Shown: one piece after another, positions 16,360-25,555 of the stretch | Layout: the number at the start of each line of letters is the position of its first letter | How positions within the stretch are numbered: the stretch's first letter is position 1 | NCBI RefSeq assembly: GCF_900105385.1 | Contig: NZ_LT629772.1 | Span: forward strand, 3,348,001 to 3,412,000 | Direction: 5' to 3' | DNA length: 64,000 nucleotides | DNA from: Microlunatus soli | GTDB taxonomy: Bacteria > Actinomycetota > Actinomycetes > Propionibacteriales > Propionibacteriaceae | Program-made: the position numbers and the translations under genes | The notes under the pieces: model-generated | Told to the model about the DNA's origin: nothing | What the model saw: the letters and a program-made list of their open reading frames with translations, nothing else | Database searches by the model: none

Positions 16360-19338
16360 GTGTTGAGGTTCGATGTTCTCGGACCGTTCCGGATCCGTCG
16401 GGACGGTGTCGAGCTCAGCCTGCACGGACGCGTCCAGCGGCTGCTGCTGGCCATCCTTCTGGTGCACCCAAACCGACCGGTTCCGGCCGACGTCCTGATC
16501 GAGACCGTGTGGCCGGATGATCGATCGGGTCGTGGGCAGGCCAAGCTCCAGCTCGCCGTCCACCGGCTGCGCGCCCGACTCGACAAACCCGGCCGGCTGA
16601 CGTTGGAACCGGCCGGCTATCGACTGCAGCTCTCGGCCGGCGACTGCGACATCACCGAGTTCGACCGGCTGGCCGATCGTCTGCTCCGCCCGGAGTTGTC
16701 CCAGGCTCAGATCGCCGACACGGCGCGGACGGCATTGGATCTCTGGCGTGGCGCGGCCTTCGAGGACTTCGATGAGCTGGCGACACTGCCGGAGGCGGCG
16801 CGCTGCGCGGAGCGTCGACGATGGGTGTTCGACCTCTGGTGTGAGGCCGAGCTCGGCCGTGGCCGCGGGACGGCACTGATCCCCGAATTGCGGCTGCGGT
16901 GCACCGAGGAACCGCTGCACGAGCGGTATGCGGTGCTGCTGATCCGCGCGCTGCACTCCTGCGGGCGTCCGGCCGATGCGCTGGCGGTCTACCGGCGGAC
17001 CCGGTCCGCACTGTTGGAGGAGCTCGGCGTCGAACCGGGTAGCGAGCTGCAGCAGGAGCAGGCGACGGTGCTCGCCGGACAGCGCGATGACGTCGAGGAC
17101 CGACCGGAGCCGGCACCGGCCGTCCGTCCGGCGCAGCTGCCACCCGCCGTCGAGCTCACCGGACGTACTCGTGAACTGTCCGCGGTCGGCGACGCTGACG
17201 GCCCGGCGCTGCGGCTGATCACCGGAATGGGCGGCGTCGGCAAGACCTCGATCGCGTTGGCCTGGGCACACCGACACGCCGACGCCTACCCCGACGGTCA
17301 GCTGTTCGTCGACCTCCGCGGCTTCAGCGACGATCCGCCGGTCGACCCGGGTGAGGCACTGGAGAGTTGCCTGCGGACGGTCGGGGTGCCGTCGGAACGG
17401 GTGCCGGCCGGACTGCAGGACCGGAGCAATCTGCTCCGCAGTCTGCTGTCCTCCCGGCGGGTGCTGATCGTGTTGGACAACGCAGGATCGGCCGACCAGG
17501 TCCGGCCACTGCTTCCCGGGAGCGGTCCGGCGACGGTGATCGTGACCAGCCGGCACGCGTTACCGGGGCTGGTCGCTCGGGACGGTGCCGTCGTGACAGC
17601 CGTACGGCCGCTGACCCGCTCGGCATCGGTGCAGCTGCTCGGCGACCTGATCGGAAACCGGGCCGGCGGCGACACCGACGCGGTCCATGCGTTGGCCGAG
17701 CTGTGCGGGGATCTGCCGCTGGCACTGCGGGTGGCGGCCCAACAGGCCGTCGACCGGATCGACCAGACCATCGCCCAGTTGGTCGCCGAACTCGGCGATC
17801 AGCACGACCGGCTCGATCTTCTGGATGCCGGTGACGGACCGGCGACCGATGTCCGCGCGATCCTCTCCTGGTCCTACCGGTCGCTGCCCGAGCAGGCCGC
17901 CGAACTGTTCGCGCAGTTGGGACTGCTACCCGGTGCCGACGCCGACGTGCCGGCGCTGGCGGCCCTGAGCGGCACCTCCCGGTCGGTGGTGCGCCGCCGG
18001 CTCGACGTCCTGGTCCGGGCCCACCTGATCGACCGGTCGGTGAGAGGTCGCTACCGCCAGCACGATCTGCTGCGTGCCTACGCGGCCGAGCTTGCCGAAG
18101 GCATCGACGAGGCTCCGCGGTCCGCGGCCCGGGCCCGGCTGCTGCACTTCTACGCCCATGCCGCAGCGACGGCGGTGGCGATGGTCCGACCGGACGACGA
18201 CTACAACCGTCCGGTACCGGCGCGGAGTCCTGCCGATCCGATGATCTTCGACCAGCCAGCAGCCGCCGAACGCTGGCTGGAACAGGAGCAGGGCAACGTG
18301 CTCGCGGCGGCGCACGACGCCGACCCGGCGGAGGCCGAGAGCGTGCTGGTGATCGCCGCCGCGTACGGCTGGCGACTGATCGGTCGCGGACTCGTCGGCG
18401 ACGGGTTGCGGCTGCACACCCGCGAGCTCGAGCTGGCGCGGCTGGTCGGGAACCGGTACCTGGAGATGCGTGCGTTGTCCGGGATCGGCAGCTGCCGGTT
18501 CAGCCAGGGAGACTTCGACGGCGCCGAAGCGGCGTTCGAGGCGATCCGCGGGCTGCACGAGCAGCACGGGATCACCGACTCGCTCGGCGGCGTTCACGGT
18601 TATCTGGGGATCGTGGCGCTGACGCGCGGAAACCTGGCCCGAGCCGAGGCGTTGTTCTGCGAATCGATCCGGCGCTACCGGGCGTCGGACCGGGCGCTGC
18701 CGATCGCGATCGCGACGGCTCAGCACTATCGCGGCGTGATCGGACTCCGCGCCGGAGAGCCACGAGTAGCTGAACGGCACTTCCTGGCCGCGCGGTCGCT
18801 CTGCGAACAGCACGATCTGGCCTACTGCCGTCTCGATGTGCTGACCGGTCTGGCCGAAACGGCATTGGTCGACGGCGATCCGGTCGGCGCCGATGAACTG
18901 GCCCGGCAGGTCGTCGCCGAGGCACGGGCGCGGCACGCGATCAGCAGCGCTGTCCGAGCCCTGGTCATCCAGGGGCGGGCCCGGACGGCACTCGGTGATC
19001 ACGCCGACGGCCGTCGACTGTTCCGGGAGGCCACCCGGATGGTCCGTCGGACCGGCACGGTGGAGGACACGATGCTGGTGTTGGACGGCTCCGCGCGAGC
19101 GATGGCCGACGGGCCAGGCGCGCTGAGGCTTTTCGCCGACGCGATCGACTACGCCGCGGAACACGGGTTCGACGGATTCCAGGCCGGTCTGCGCGCCGAA
19201 CTTGCCGAGATCCTGGCCGGCAGCGGCGAACCGACGCAGGCCGTCGCCCAACTCACCCGAGCAGCACGGATCTACGCCCGGGTCGACGACCCCCGGGCAA
19301 CGACCGTCGTCGCGATCCGCGACCGACTCGCCGGGTGA
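16360..19338 (+). CDS. AfsR/SARP-type regulator with NB-ARC and TPR domains
   Basis: About 992 residues. Residues 1-95 form an OmpR-like winged helix (LRFDVLGPFRI, LQLAVHRLRARL). About 95-245 is the bacterial transcriptional activation domain, ending in SALLEELGVEPGSELQQ. An NB-ARC ATPase follows (P-loop GMGGVGKTS near 290, Walker B VLIVLDNAG), then a winged helix and a C-terminal half of TPR-like helices from ~600. This is the AfsR architecture, which integrates signals to activate secondary metabolism or other clusters. GGAGG at 16351-16355 supports the GTG at 16360 (or TTG at 16363). No biosynthetic cluster is adjacent, only a methyltransferase. Confidence 0.9.
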   Translation: MLRFDVLGPFRIRRDGVELSLHGRVQRLLLAILLVHPNRPVPADVLIETVWPDDRSGRGQAKLQLAVHRLRARLDKPGRLTLEPAGYRLQLSAGDCDITEFDRLADRLLRPELSQAQIADTARTALDLWRGAAFEDFDELATLPEAARCAERRRWVFDLWCEAELGRGRGTALIPELRLRCTEEPLHERYAVLLIRALHSCGRPADALAVYRRTRSALLEELGVEPGSELQQEQATVLAGQRDDVEDRPEPAPAVRPAQLPPAVELTGRTRELSAVGDADGPALRLITGMGGVGKTSIALAWAHRHADAYPDGQLFVDLRGFSDDPPVDPGEALESCLRTVGVPSERVPAGLQDRSNLLRSLLSSRRVLIVLDNAGSADQVRPLLPGSGPATVIVTSRHALPGLVARDGAVVTAVRPLTRSASVQLLGDLIGNRAGGDTDAVHALAELCGDLPLALRVAAQQAVDRIDQTIAQLVAELGDQHDRLDLLDAGDGPATDVRAILSWSYRSLPEQAAELFAQLGLLPGADADVPALAALSGTSRSVVRRRLDVLVRAHLIDRSVRGRYRQHDLLRAYAAELAEGIDEAPRSAARARLLHFYAHAAATAVAMVRPDDDYNRPVPARSPADPMIFDQPAAAERWLEQEQGNVLAAAHDADPAEAESVLVIAAAYGWRLIGRGLVGDGLRLHTRELELARLVGNRYLEMRALSGIGSCRFSQGDFDGAEAAFEAIRGLHEQHGITDSLGGVHGYLGIVALTRGNLARAEALFCESIRRYRASDRALPIAIATAQHYRGVIGLRAGEPRVAERHFLAARSLCEQHDLAYCRLDVLTGLAETALVDGDPVGADELARQVVAEARARHAISSAVRALVIQGRARTALGDHADGRRLFREATRMVRRTGTVEDTMLVLDGSARAMADGPGALRLFADAIDYAAEHGFDGFQAGLRAELAEILAGSGEPTQAVAQLTRAARIYARVDDPRATTVVAIRDRLAG

Positions 19339-19375
19339 AAGTGCGGGGAAAGTGGCCCGGTGAATCGTCACGGGC

Positions 19376-20251
19376 ATGACTGTCTCGTCGACGAATCATG
19401 TCCCGGCCGAGCCGACCCCGACGCGTCGTGACGGGACGCGCTATCTGTGGGACGACGAGCCCGACCTCGGCGCCGAGCATCTGGAGTTGCTCGAGCTGGT
19501 GCTCGACCCGTACTCGATCGGGCAGCTGGAACGGCTGGACCTGCCCGAACGCGCCCGCTGTCTGGAGATCGGGGCCGGCAACGGGTCGATCGCCCGCTGG
19601 CTGGCGCAGCGTCCGGACCCGGCCGTCGGATCGGTGCTGGCGACCGATCTGGACACCGCCTACCTGAGCCCGATGGCCGGCGTCAGTGTGCTCCAGCACG
19701 ACATCACCGACGGCGTCCCGGGCGGCCCGTACGACCTGATCCATGCCCGGATGGTGCTCACCCACCTACCCGATCGCGACGCGGTGCTGTCCCGGTTGGT
19801 CGATGCACTCGCGCCCGGCGGCTGGCTGCTGCTGGGCGATTCAGCCGCTCCGCCCACTCTTGCCGCCCGGCCGGATCCCGCGGACGAGGAGGCGTTCCAG
19901 CGGTTCGCCCGGATGGCGTACGAGATGGTGGCACCTGCCGCCGGACAGGCACTGACCTGGGCGGGTGGCACCCACACGCTGATGCAGGACGCGGGACTGT
20001 CCGACATCCACGCCGACCGCTTCAGCTTCCTCACCCGGGGCGGCGACCTCGGCTGTCGGCTGCACCTCAACCTGAGTCGTCAGGGCGCGACCCATCTGCG
20101 GAAGGCGGGTCTGTCGGAGGAGGACCTGGACCGCTACCAGAGGCTGTTGATGAAGCCGAGCTTCCGCAGCTGGTTCTACCAACTCGTCTACACCCGTGGT
20201 CGCAAACCGCAAGCCCGTCCGTCCGACCCGGTCAGGCCGCGCGGCGGCTGA
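19376..20251 (+). CDS. Class I SAM-dependent methyltransferase
   Basis: 291-residue Rossmann methyltransferase. Motif I is LEIGAGNGSIARWL, followed by the acidic strand VLATDLD, and then YDLIHARMVLTHLPDRDAVL and a glycine-rich LAPGGWLLLGD, the usual order for Methyltransf_25-type enzymes. The C-terminal half includes a long helical insert, as in small-molecule methyltransferases. The substrate is unknown. It follows the SARP gene by 37 bases on the same strand, so it may be co-transcribed with it or be its target. Confidence 0.85.
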   Translation: MTVSSTNHVPAEPTPTRRDGTRYLWDDEPDLGAEHLELLELVLDPYSIGQLERLDLPERARCLEIGAGNGSIARWLAQRPDPAVGSVLATDLDTAYLSPMAGVSVLQHDITDGVPGGPYDLIHARMVLTHLPDRDAVLSRLVDALAPGGWLLLGDSAAPPTLAARPDPADEEAFQRFARMAYEMVAPAAGQALTWAGGTHTLMQDAGLSDIHADRFSFLTRGGDLGCRLHLNLSRQGATHLRKAGLSEEDLDRYQRLLMKPSFRSWFYQLVYTRGRKPQARPSDPVRPRGG

Positions 20252-20450
20252 CCGGTCCGACCGCGCCGGGGAACTCGCCGCACATCCGCAGACCGGCGTT
20301 GATCAGCAGCTCTCCGACCGATCGCCGGAACGCTACCTTGTCCTGCGGCCGGCCGGTTCGCCGGCGGAACTCTCGGGCCAGGCGCCCGTCGGCGGCTCGG
20401 CGCAGCCGCTCCTGATAGAGCTGATTGGGTTCGGAATGATGCATGAGCAT
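20232..20450 (-). CDS. Small basic hypothetical protein
   Basis: A 72-residue frame from an ATG at 20450, rich in Arg, with a helical start (EPNQLYQERLRRAADGRLAREF) that resembles short actinobacterial hypotheticals of unknown role. The longer frame to 20540 adds residues with no family look. Its 3' end overlaps the convergent methyltransferase gene by 20 bases. There is only a weak ribosome site (AGGA). I regard it as probable rather than certain. Confidence 0.4.
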   Translation of the reverse strand: MLMHHSEPNQLYQERLRRAADGRLAREFRRRTGRPQDKVAFRRSVGELLINAGLRMCGEFPGAVGPVSRRAA

Positions 20451-20586
20451 GGCAGGTCCTGTCGAAGGGTCGGGGAAATTTGCCTTGCTTCCTCGAAAGG
20501 GCATCAACTGATTCCATCCTCTGCTGCTGGTGTTACACATCGCTTGCGAAGCGGTTACACGTCAGTTCGGTGCGCTGTGGTCTTGC

Positions 20587-21441
20587 TCACCAGGCGTAGG
20601 AGATCAGCTCCGCCAACACCTCCTCGGCATCGACCGGCAGCCCGCGGGTCGCGAACCAATTGCAGACGTTGCGGCAGTCCCGGGCCAGGAAGTCCATCCC
20701 GTTGGAGTTGCCGACGATGTCCACCACCTGCGGCACGTCGATGATCACCAGCCGGTCGCCGGCGGCCAGGATGTTGAACGGGGACAGGTCGCCGTGTGCC
20801 TGCTGACGACCGGCCAGCACCGCCATCGCCTGGTGCAGCTGGTCCCAGTAGTTGCGGAGTTGATCATGATCCGGCCGGGTCTGGGCCAACCGTGGCGCGA
20901 CCTCGCCGTCACGGTCGGTGATCAACTCCATCAGGATCTCGGTGCCGTCCAGCTGGATCGGGTAGGGGACCGGGAGGCCGGCCTCCCAGAGCTCGCACAG
21001 GGTGCCGAACTCCGCGCCCGCCCACTGCCCGGCCTGCACCGAACGGCCGTGCGCGGTGTGTTTGGCCATCGCTCGGCGGTCGCGGGTGTTCCGGGTCTTG
21101 CGGGCGTCGCTGTAGCCGGCGTCACGATGGAACTGACGATGCTCGGCTTCCCGATAACGTTTGGCGGCCAGCACGGTCGCAGCATCGTCGGTGGCACGTT
21201 CGAGCAGGAAGACATCGGCCTCCTTGCCCGTCTTCAGGATGCCCAGCTCGGTCTCGATCGCGCCGGACGCGGTGATCACCCAGTCGGGGACAGGCTCCGG
21301 ACCGGTCAGGACACCGATCTCGTCGTAGCGGGACCAGCGTTGATCGTCGTCGAGGTCGACGGTCGGGATGAAGGTGAAATCAAAGGGGTCGGGATGGGCC
21401 TGACGAGGCAACTGCTCGTCGGGCAGATCGTGACGGTGCAA
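20587..21441 (-). CDS. RIO family serine/threonine kinase
   Basis: 284-residue atypical kinase of the RIO1 type. The P-loop region is GILKTGKEADVFLLE (RIO STGKEA-like), the catalytic loop is HGDLSPFNIL, and the metal-binding Asp is in VIIDVPQVVD. Eukaryotic RIO kinases act in ribosome maturation; bacterial ones are little studied. The start is a TTG at 21441 preceded by AGGAG at six bases. A 38-codon upstream ORF with a much stronger ribosome site overlaps this start (see 21380-21496), pointing to translational coupling. Confidence 0.85.
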   Translation of the reverse strand: MHRHDLPDEQLPRQAHPDPFDFTFIPTVDLDDDQRWSRYDEIGVLTGPEPVPDWVITASGAIETELGILKTGKEADVFLLERATDDAATVLAAKRYREAEHRQFHRDAGYSDARKTRNTRDRRAMAKHTAHGRSVQAGQWAGAEFGTLCELWEAGLPVPYPIQLDGTEILMELITDRDGEVAPRLAQTRPDHDQLRNYWDQLHQAMAVLAGRQQAHGDLSPFNILAAGDRLVIIDVPQVVDIVGNSNGMDFLARDCRNVCNWFATRGLPVDAEEVLAELISYAW

Positions 21442-21496
21442 CTTCTACTCCTGGGAAGAGGATCGAGGTGTGGGCGCGATCCAGTGCGGCAGTCAT
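21380..21496 (-). CDS. 38-codon upstream ORF with perfect Shine-Dalgarno, overlapping the RIO kinase start
   Basis: AAGGAGG (21504-21510 on the minus strand) lies seven bases before an ATG at 21496. The frame runs 38 codons, past the RIO kinase TTG at 21441, and stops at 21380-21382 in another frame. It has the best ribosome site in this stretch, better than that of the kinase. It may be a leader peptide that tunes kinase translation, or the remains of an N-terminus separated by a frameshift. The peptide has no recognisable family. Confidence 0.45.
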   Translation of the reverse strand: MTAALDRAHTSILFPGVEVAPSRSARRAVASSGPSRPL

Positions 21497-21562
21497 GGCG
21501 CGACCTCCTTCTTCCCGGCGCTCGCCCGAGCGGGGCGGCGCAGCTGTAGCAGTTCCGGCCAC

Positions 21563-21590
21563 CTTGTAGCAAAAGAACTCGGGCCCGCAA
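21563..21590 (-). promoter_or_regulatory. Candidate promoter for the upstream ORF / RIO kinase
   Basis: On the minus strand TTGCGG (21590-21585) and TACAAG (21568-21563) are separated by 16 bases, a fair sigma-70-like pair. Transcription from here would give a leader of roughly 60 bases before the upstream ORF. The rest of the 21497-21822 gap shows no gene; it must also hold the divergent promoter of the dehydrogenase operon. Confidence 0.3.
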
Positions 21591-21822
21591 GTTGTTTTCC
21601 CTCCGTGACTCCTACCGGGGTACGTTGGGCGCCACAGGCGGGTGACGAGGTCGACATCCCTGAGCCGAGTCGACTGCCTGGCCGGGGCCCACGCTCAGCG
21701 ATCAGGTGGGTGCCGGAGTCGGGCCATTAGGCGTTGCACACCCCCGCCACGCCGGTGCTCGACATCGAGGCAGATTTCGGGTGCTGCGGTGATCCCGCAA
21801 CGGAGCGAGAGGATGCACGAGG

Positions 21823-22941
21823 ATGAGCGAGGAGAGTGGGTCGGCCGCGGAGGTCGACTTCATTCAGTTGCTGACGCCGGAGGGTATGCGCGTCAGCAAT
21901 GACGAGTACGAGTTCGCCGGCACCGACGAGCAGATCGCCGGCTTCTACCGCGACATGGTGCTGACCCGCCGGGTGGATACCGAAGCCACCGCCCTGCAAC
22001 GGCAGGGTGAGCTGGGGCTGTGGGCGTCCTGTCTGGGTCAGGAGGCCGCGCAGGTCGGGTCCGGCCGGGCGATCGGCGGCCAGGACCACGTCTTCCCCAG
22101 CTATCGCGAGCACGGTGTCGCCCTGGCCATGGGCGTCGACCCGGTCGATGTGCTGCGGCTGTTCCGGGGCGTCGACCTGGGCGGTTGGGACACCGAGAAG
22201 ACCCGGTTCAACCTCTACACCGTGGTGATCGGTGCCCAGACACTGCACGCCACCGGCTACGCGATGGGGATGGAGCGTGACGGCAACGTCGGCACCGGCG
22301 ACCCGGATCGCGACGCCGCCGTGATCGCCTATCTCGGAGACGGTGCCACCAGCCAGGGCGACGTCAGCGAGGCGTTCGTCTTCTCCAGTTCCTACAACGC
22401 CCCGGTGGTGTTCTTCTGCCAGAACAACCAGTGGGCGATCTCCGAGCCGATCGAGCGACAGTCCCGGATTCCCTTGTACAGAAGGTCGTCCGGCTTCGGC
22501 ATCCCCGGCGTCCGGGTGGACGGCAACGATGTGCTTGCCGTGCACGCCGTCACCACCAAGGCGATGGAACGGGCCCGGTCCGGCAACGGTCCGACCTTCA
22601 TCGAGGCCTACACCTACCGGATGGGTGCACACACCACGTCGGACGATCCGACCAAATACCGGTTGGACGACGAGGTCCAGCATTGGCAGTTGAAGGATCC
22701 GATCGCCCGGGTCCGTGCCTATCTGACCCGCAACGGTGCGGTCGGCGAGACCTTTTTCGACGAGGTCGAGGCCGAGGCAAATGATCTTGCTGCCGACGTC
22801 CGGGGTCGCTGCTTGGCGATGCCGGATCCGGAGTTGCTGGATGCCTTCGACGACGTCTACGCCGAGCAGACCCCTTACCTGGCTGAACAGAAGGCCGACT
22901 ATTCCAGCTATCTCGACAGCTTCATCGGGGGTGCACGATGA
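21823..22941 (+). CDS. 2-oxoacid dehydrogenase E1 component, alpha subunit
   Basis: 372-residue TPP-dependent E1 alpha subunit of a pyruvate or branched-chain 2-oxoacid dehydrogenase. The TPP motif is GDGATSQGDVSEAF ... CQNNQWAIS, with the phosphorylation-loop-like YRMGAHTTSDDPTKYR downstream. It catalyses decarboxylation and reductive acetylation/acylation of lipoyl-E2 together with the beta subunit. It is first in the operon E1alpha-E1beta-E2 and overlaps E1beta by four bases. Actinobacterial alpha/beta-type E1 enzymes are most often branched-chain or pyruvate specific; sequence alone does not decide. Confidence 0.9.
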   Translation: MSEESGSAAEVDFIQLLTPEGMRVSNDEYEFAGTDEQIAGFYRDMVLTRRVDTEATALQRQGELGLWASCLGQEAAQVGSGRAIGGQDHVFPSYREHGVALAMGVDPVDVLRLFRGVDLGGWDTEKTRFNLYTVVIGAQTLHATGYAMGMERDGNVGTGDPDRDAAVIAYLGDGATSQGDVSEAFVFSSSYNAPVVFFCQNNQWAISEPIERQSRIPLYRRSSGFGIPGVRVDGNDVLAVHAVTTKAMERARSGNGPTFIEAYTYRMGAHTTSDDPTKYRLDDEVQHWQLKDPIARVRAYLTRNGAVGETFFDEVEAEANDLAADVRGRCLAMPDPELLDAFDDVYAEQTPYLAEQKADYSSYLDSFIGGAR

Positions 22942-23912
22942 GTCGGATCACCATCGGCAAGGCGTTGAACGCCGGCCTACGGCGCGCGTTGGAAGCCGAT
23001 CCCAAGGTCGTCCTGGCCGGTGAGGACATCGGCAAGCTCGGCGGCGTCTTCCGGGTCACCGAGGGCCTGCAGAAGGATTTCGGCGAGGCCCGGGTGATCG
23101 ACTCGCCGCTGGCCGAGTCCGGCATCATCGGGACCGCCGTCGGGATGGCGATGCGCGGCTACCGGCCGGTCTGCGAGATGCAGTTCGACGGCTTCACGAT
23201 GCCGGCGTTCGATCAGATCGTCAATCAGGTCGCCAAGATGCACAACCGGTCCCGGGGGCGGATCAGGATGCCGATGGTGATCAGGATCCCGTTCGGCGGC
23301 GGCATCGGCGCGGTCGAGCATCACAGCGAATCGCCGGAGTCCTACTTCTGCCACACCGCCGGTCTGAAGGTGGTGTCGGTGTCGAACGCCAACGACGCCT
23401 ACTGGATGATCCAGCAGGCCGTGGCGTCGGACGATCCGGTGATCTTCTTCGAGCCAAAACGGCGGTACCACGAACGGGGCGAGGTCGACGAGGCGGGCCG
23501 GCCCCAGCCACTGCACAGTGCAACGATCGTCAAGCCAGGCAGCGATCTGACGTTGTTGGCGTACGGTCCGATGGTCAAGGTCTGTGTCGACGCAGCGACC
23601 GCCGCCGAGGACGAGGATCGCAACCTGGAAGTCATCGACCTGCGTTCGCTGTCCCCGCTGGACATGTCGGTGATCATCGAGTCGGCGCAGCGTACCGGCC
23701 GGGTCGTCGCGGTCCACGAGGCGGCGACCAGTGGTGGTCTCGGCGCCGAGATCGCGGCGCGCGTGACCGAGCGTTGTTTCTACTCCCTGGAAGCTCCGGT
23801 GCTCCGGGTCGGAGGCTTCGACATGCCGTACCCCGCCAGCCGGTTGGAGGACGAATACCTTCCCGATCTTGATCGGGTGCTGGACGCCGTCGACCGTTCG
23901 TTGGCCTACTGA
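22938..23912 (+). CDS. 2-oxoacid dehydrogenase E1 component, beta subunit
   Basis: 324-residue transketolase-like beta subunit. Hallmarks are VVLAGEDIGKLGGVFRVTEG near the N-terminus, the RIPFGGGIGAVEHHSESPES loop, and the C-terminal transketolase_C segment with VIDLRSLSPLD and RVVAVHEAATSGGLGAEIAA. It forms the heterotetramer with E1alpha and binds E2. The start overlaps the E1alpha stop (ATGA), and E2 follows after 20 bases with a GAGGAGAGG ribosome site. Confidence 0.95.
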   Translation: MSRITIGKALNAGLRRALEADPKVVLAGEDIGKLGGVFRVTEGLQKDFGEARVIDSPLAESGIIGTAVGMAMRGYRPVCEMQFDGFTMPAFDQIVNQVAKMHNRSRGRIRMPMVIRIPFGGGIGAVEHHSESPESYFCHTAGLKVVSVSNANDAYWMIQQAVASDDPVIFFEPKRRYHERGEVDEAGRPQPLHSATIVKPGSDLTLLAYGPMVKVCVDAATAAEDEDRNLEVIDLRSLSPLDMSVIIESAQRTGRVVAVHEAATSGGLGAEIAARVTERCFYSLEAPVLRVGGFDMPYPASRLEDEYLPDLDRVLDAVDRSLAY

Positions 23913-23932
23913 CCCGAGGAGAGGATCACGCG

Positions 23933-25369
23933 ATGAAGCAGTTCCTGTTGCCGGATCCGGGCGAGGGTCTGGTCGAGGCCGAGATCGTCAGCTGGCATGT
24001 CAAGGCCGGCGACCAGGTCAAGATCAACGACATCCTGCTCGAGGTCGAGACCAGTAAGTCGATCGTGGAGTTGCCCAGCCCGTACGCGGGTACCGTCGGC
24101 GAGTTGATGGTCGCCGAAGGTGACACGGTCGAGGTCGGCACGCCGATCATCTCCATCGACGACGGGACCGGTCCGGCCACACCGACGGAATCGGCCGCAG
24201 CGCCGGCAGCGGAGGGCGACGAGGGCGGTGAACGGGTCGCGAATCTGGTCGGCTACGGCCCCCGCGCCGCGCAGACCAAGCGCCGGGCCCGCAAACCGGC
24301 GGCGACTCCGCCGGCCGAACCGCACCAGGCCGTCGCCGACGCCTTCACCACCGCTCACCCGGTCTCGCACCGACCGGAGGAGCCGGCACCGCTGCAGCCG
24401 GTGCCGGCCGAGCCGGTGGGCGCGCCGTTGCCGCCGCCCGGTCAAGCACCCGCCGAGCCGCACCCGGCCGGGGGAGCGGTGCTGGCCAAGCCACCGGTTC
24501 GCAAGCTGGCCAAGGATCTCGGCCTCGATCTGGCGACGATCACCGGGACCGGGGCGGGTGGTGTGATCACCCGCGACGACGTCGAAGCAGCCGCGCAGAG
24601 CCCTGCGCCTGCTCGGGGTCCCGAGCCTGTCGAAGGACCGATCGCGCACCAGCAGCCCACAACCGATACCCGGATCCCGATCAAGGGCGTCCGGAAGGCG
24701 ACCGCGCAGGCGATGGTGACGTCCGCCTTCACCGCACCGCACGTCACCGAATGGGTGACCTGCGATGTGTCGGCAACCATGCAACTGGTCGAGGATCTCA
24801 AGGCCCGCAAGGAATTCGCCGATGTCCGGATCTCGCCGTTGTTGATCATCGCCAAGGCTGCCCTGCTGGCGTTGCGCCGGACCAGGGCGATGAACGCGAC
24901 CTGGGACGAGTCCGCGCAGGAGATCATCCAGCACGGTGCGGTGAATCTCGGCATCGCGGCCGCGACCCCGCGGGGTCTGGTGGTGCCCAACATCAAGTCT
25001 GCCGACCAGCTCGACCTGCTCCAGCTGGCCGCGGCACTGGGTCAGTTGATCACGGTCGCCCGGGACGGCAAGACCCAGCCGGCCGAGATGTCCGGCGGCA
25101 CCTTCACGATCACCAACGTCGGCGTCTTCGGTGTCGACGCCGGCACCCCGATCCTCAACCCGGGGGAGTCCGGCATCCTCGCCGTCGGTGCCATCAACCG
25201 CCGCCCCTGGGTGGTCGGCAGCGGAGCCGACGAGCGCATCGAACCCCGCTGGGTGACCACCCTGGCCGTCTCCTTCGACCACCGCATCGTCGACGGCGAG
25301 CAAGGCTCGACCTTCCTCTCCGACCTGGCCACCCTGCTCAACAACCCCGCCACCGCCCTCCTCTACTAG
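23933..25369 (+). CDS. Dihydrolipoamide acyltransferase (E2)
   Basis: 478-residue E2 core of the complex. Residues 1-78 form one lipoyl domain, with the lipoylated Lys in EVETSKSIVEL (about residue 43). A Pro/Ala-rich linker follows, then the E1/E3-binding domain around 185-220 (VRKLAKDLGLDL, GVITRDDV). The catalytic domain fills the C-terminal half and ends with the active-site motif SFDHRIVDGEQG (His and Asp). It transfers the acyl group to CoA. No E3 gene is in the operon; a disulfide oxidoreductase at 55445-56788 is not obviously its partner. Confidence 0.95.
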   Translation: MKQFLLPDPGEGLVEAEIVSWHVKAGDQVKINDILLEVETSKSIVELPSPYAGTVGELMVAEGDTVEVGTPIISIDDGTGPATPTESAAAPAAEGDEGGERVANLVGYGPRAAQTKRRARKPAATPPAEPHQAVADAFTTAHPVSHRPEEPAPLQPVPAEPVGAPLPPPGQAPAEPHPAGGAVLAKPPVRKLAKDLGLDLATITGTGAGGVITRDDVEAAAQSPAPARGPEPVEGPIAHQQPTTDTRIPIKGVRKATAQAMVTSAFTAPHVTEWVTCDVSATMQLVEDLKARKEFADVRISPLLIIAKAALLALRRTRAMNATWDESAQEIIQHGAVNLGIAAATPRGLVVPNIKSADQLDLLQLAAALGQLITVARDGKTQPAEMSGGTFTITNVGVFGVDAGTPILNPGESGILAVGAINRRPWVVGSGADERIEPRWVTTLAVSFDHRIVDGEQGSTFLSDLATLLNNPATALLY

Positions 25370-25393
25370 CCCTGCACTAAGCGCGATATATCA

Positions 25394-25434
25394 AGGTTGC
25401 GCACGTTCCCGCGGGCCGGGGACGTGCGCAACCT
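25394..25434. terminator. Hairpin after the 2-oxoacid dehydrogenase operon
   Basis: AGGTTGCGCACGT (25394-25406) pairs exactly with 25422-25434, extended by three more pairs after one mismatch, around a GC-rich loop. It begins 25 bases after the E2 stop and suits a terminator for the operon, though no T tract follows. Confidence 0.6.
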
Positions 25435-25555
25435 CGTCGTGGATCGAGCCGGCGGGTACGACCTGGGTCTTGAGGTCGCCGGTACGGATCGGACTCCGGT
25501 CGACGGTCGTCGCGGAAACCTTGGGTGCGGTCGCCGGATCGGTGACGATCGGGTC

